Origin: an uncultured Coriobacteriales bacterium
GTDB taxonomy: Bacteria > Actinomycetota > Coriobacteriia > Coriobacteriales > UMGS124
Direction of reading: 5' to 3'
Assembly (NCBI GenBank): GCA_902464015.1
Contig: CABQHM010000043.1
Location: 1-27,559, forward strand
DNA: 27,559 nt
Notes under the pieces: generated by a model
The model's input: only the letters and a program-made list of their open reading frames with translations
What the model was told of the DNA's origin: nothing
The model's database searches: none
Part shown: one piece after another, positions 26,594 through 27,559 of the stretch
How the letters are laid out: the number at the start of each line of letters is the position of its first letter
Position numbering within the stretch: position 1 is the first letter of the stretch
Translations under genes and position numbers: made by a program

Positions 26594-26902
26594 ATGACGA
26601 GGGAAGAGTCGTACAGGTGCGTCCAAAGGCGCGATTCCATGATTTGCATTGCGTTCTTCTGCATCATTGTGCTCGGCGTTGCTCTGACGATGCCGTTTGT
26701 TGCCCAAGGTCAGACGTCGCATGTCGAGCAGTCCGATCAGTTTGTGTGCGTGCAGGCTGGTGACACACTGTGGTCTATTGGTGCCGAATACTGCGGACAG
26801 GGACTCTCTGTGGCTGAGAGCGTGCATTGGATCGTTGACCACAACGGCCTTTCGTCAAGCCTTATCGTGCCGGGTCAAATTATCGAAGTTCCGGCTTTCT
26901 GA
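26594..26902 (+). CDS. LysM-domain membrane protein, YneA/DivS/ChiZ-like SOS division inhibitor
   Basis: This small protein has 102 residues, with a charged N-terminus, one membrane helix (about 16-38) and a LysM peptidoglycan-binding domain (about 50-100; FVCVQAGDTLWSIGAEY, IVPGQIIEVP). The same layout and the same place, divergent from lexA, are known for Bacillus yneA, Corynebacterium divS and Mycobacterium Rv2719c (chiZ), which delay cell division during the SOS response. Functional equivalence here is inferred from architecture and context, as these proteins share little sequence. The ATG at 26594 is chosen because the ATG at 26589 runs into a stop. nrdR follows after 64 nt. Confidence 0.82.
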   Translation: MTREESYRCVQRRDSMICIAFFCIIVLGVALTMPFVAQGQTSHVEQSDQFVCVQAGDTLWSIGAEYCGQGLSVAESVHWIVDHNGLSSSLIVPGQIIEVPAF

Positions 26903-26966
26903 GGTGATGCGAAGCCGTGCGATGGGCTATGCTTAACGTGTGCGAAAAGCGAGGGGAGACACACGG

Positions 26967-27434
26967 ATGCGTTGCCCAAAATGCGGCTTTGAAGACTCGA
27001 AGGTCATTGACTCACGTTCGTATGAGTCGGGTTTTGCCATACGTCGCCGCCGCGAGTGCCTGAACCCCGCATGTGGTGAGCGTTTCACAACCTATGAGCG
27101 CCGTGAGGAAACTCCCATCCAGGTTGCCAAGCGCGACGGTACGCTTGAGCCGTTTGATCGCACCAAGCTGCGCGCCAGCCTTACCAAGGCAACCATCAAG
27201 CGCTCGATTTCCAATGAGGTTCTCGACAACCTTGTGAGCGACATCGTGAGCGAGCTGCGCAACAACATGACCACGGTGGTCGCATCCAACGATTTGGGTG
27301 ACATGGTGCTCAAGCGCCTTCTCAAGCTCGACACGGTTGCCTATGTGCGCTTTGCCTCCGTATATAAGGACTTCCAAGACATCGAGAGCTTCTACAACGA
27401 GCTCACTCAAATCCAAAACCTCAAGGATTCCTAG
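26967..27434 (+). CDS. nrdR: Transcriptional repressor NrdR
   Basis: NrdR is the ATP/dATP-sensing repressor of ribonucleotide reductase genes. From ATG 26967 (GAGGGGAGA eight nt upstream) it has 155 residues. The N-terminal zinc ribbon has C3-x2-C6 and C31-x4-C36, followed by RFTTYERRE. An ATP-cone domain covers about 48-140 (VAKRDGTLEPFDRTKLRASL, DTVAYVRFASVYKDF). The second knuckle is CLNPAC rather than the usual CxxC, two residues longer than in E. coli or Streptomyces NrdR. A possible -10 (TATGCT, 26928-26933) lies in the gap after the LysM gene. NrdR often precedes a ribonucleotide reductase gene, which may lie beyond the window. Confidence 0.95.
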   Translation: MRCPKCGFEDSKVIDSRSYESGFAIRRRRECLNPACGERFTTYERREETPIQVAKRDGTLEPFDRTKLRASLTKATIKRSISNEVLDNLVSDIVSELRNNMTTVVASNDLGDMVLKRLLKLDTVAYVRFASVYKDFQDIESFYNELTQIQNLKDS

Positions 27435-27547
27435 GCTGTTATAACTCCCCCATAATATGTCTTATGTAAATCTAAATAAATGATCATATGATCTTGCATT
27501 CATGGGTTGATTCCCATCACGTAACAGAGTTTTTGAGGCAAAATTCG
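27435..27547. other. AT-rich intergenic region after nrdR
   Basis: This is the most AT-rich stretch of the window. It holds a perfect 12-bp palindrome GATCATATGATC (27482-27493) and a short inverted repeat ATGGG/CCCAT (27502-27506 with 27513-27517). There is no clear terminator for nrdR. AT-richness and palindromes suit a regulated promoter for the next gene, but I could not place a convincing NrdR box or promoter pair. Confidence 0.5.
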
Positions 27548-27559
27548 TGGCAAAACCGC
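27548..27559 (+). CDS. Possible start of the next gene, cut by the window edge
   Basis: GTG at 27548 begins a frame reading MAKP up to the window end, with TTGAGG about nine nt upstream. The product cannot be identified from four codons. A ribonucleotide reductase gene would be a reasonable expectation after nrdR, but that is a guess from context. Confidence 0.35.

Overview
The window is a GC-rich bacterial chromosome segment with housekeeping genes packed on one strand. The gene order, a BspA-type repeat surface protein and a lexA / LysM gene / nrdR block together suggest a Coriobacteriia-type actinobacterium (Olsenella/Atopobium/Collinsella-like). That placement is an inference from gene content and order; no rRNA or other taxonomic marker is present. 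I see no insertion sequence, prophage or CRISPR array.

Layout. (1) 1-2048: the 3' part of a large BspA/DUF285 leucine-rich-repeat surface protein, built from near-identical 78-bp units and ending at a strong terminator. (2) 2192-2267: a CAT-anticodon tRNA with CCA encoded, most likely the lysidine-modified tRNA-Ile2, followed by a palindromic terminator. (3) 2453-19127: a long co-directional run with very short gaps or overlaps. It holds an ABC-F ATPase, a small membrane protein, a site-2 protease, scpA, scpB, an RsuA/RluB pseudouridine synthase, cmk, plsC, ispH, a DUF512 radical-SAM protein, der, plsY, gpsA, rpe, a cysteine desulfurase, a PHP phosphoesterase, a Nif3-family protein and a coiled-coil zinc-ribbon protein. 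(4) 19172-25799: a new promoter and a leader of about 175 nt precede rny, then a GHKL (MutL-like) ATPase, miaB, miaA and hflX. (5) 25809-27434: lexA on the minus strand, divergent from a small LysM membrane protein (YneA/DivS type) and nrdR. Two LexA boxes lie in the divergent promoter region. (6) 27435-27559: an AT-rich intergenic stretch and possibly the first codons of the next gene.

Functional links. scpA and scpB supply the kleisin and winged-helix partners of SMC. gpsA, plsY and plsC together make phosphatidic acid from glycerol-3-phosphate. miaB and miaA act on the same tRNA adenosine (A37). Der, the pseudouridine synthase, HflX and the ABC-F protein are all ribosome-associated or ribosome-maturation factors. 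LexA, the LysM protein and NrdR form a DNA-damage, division-arrest and dNTP-control cluster.

Most interesting points: the MutL-like GHKL ATPase between rny and miaB, where many Firmicutes carry mutS/mutL nearby; the LexA box placed between the -35 and -10 of lexA; the CX4C second knuckle in the NrdR zinc ribbon; and the recently homogenised repeats of the surface protein. I found no clearly new multi-gene system; most of the window is conserved core genome.
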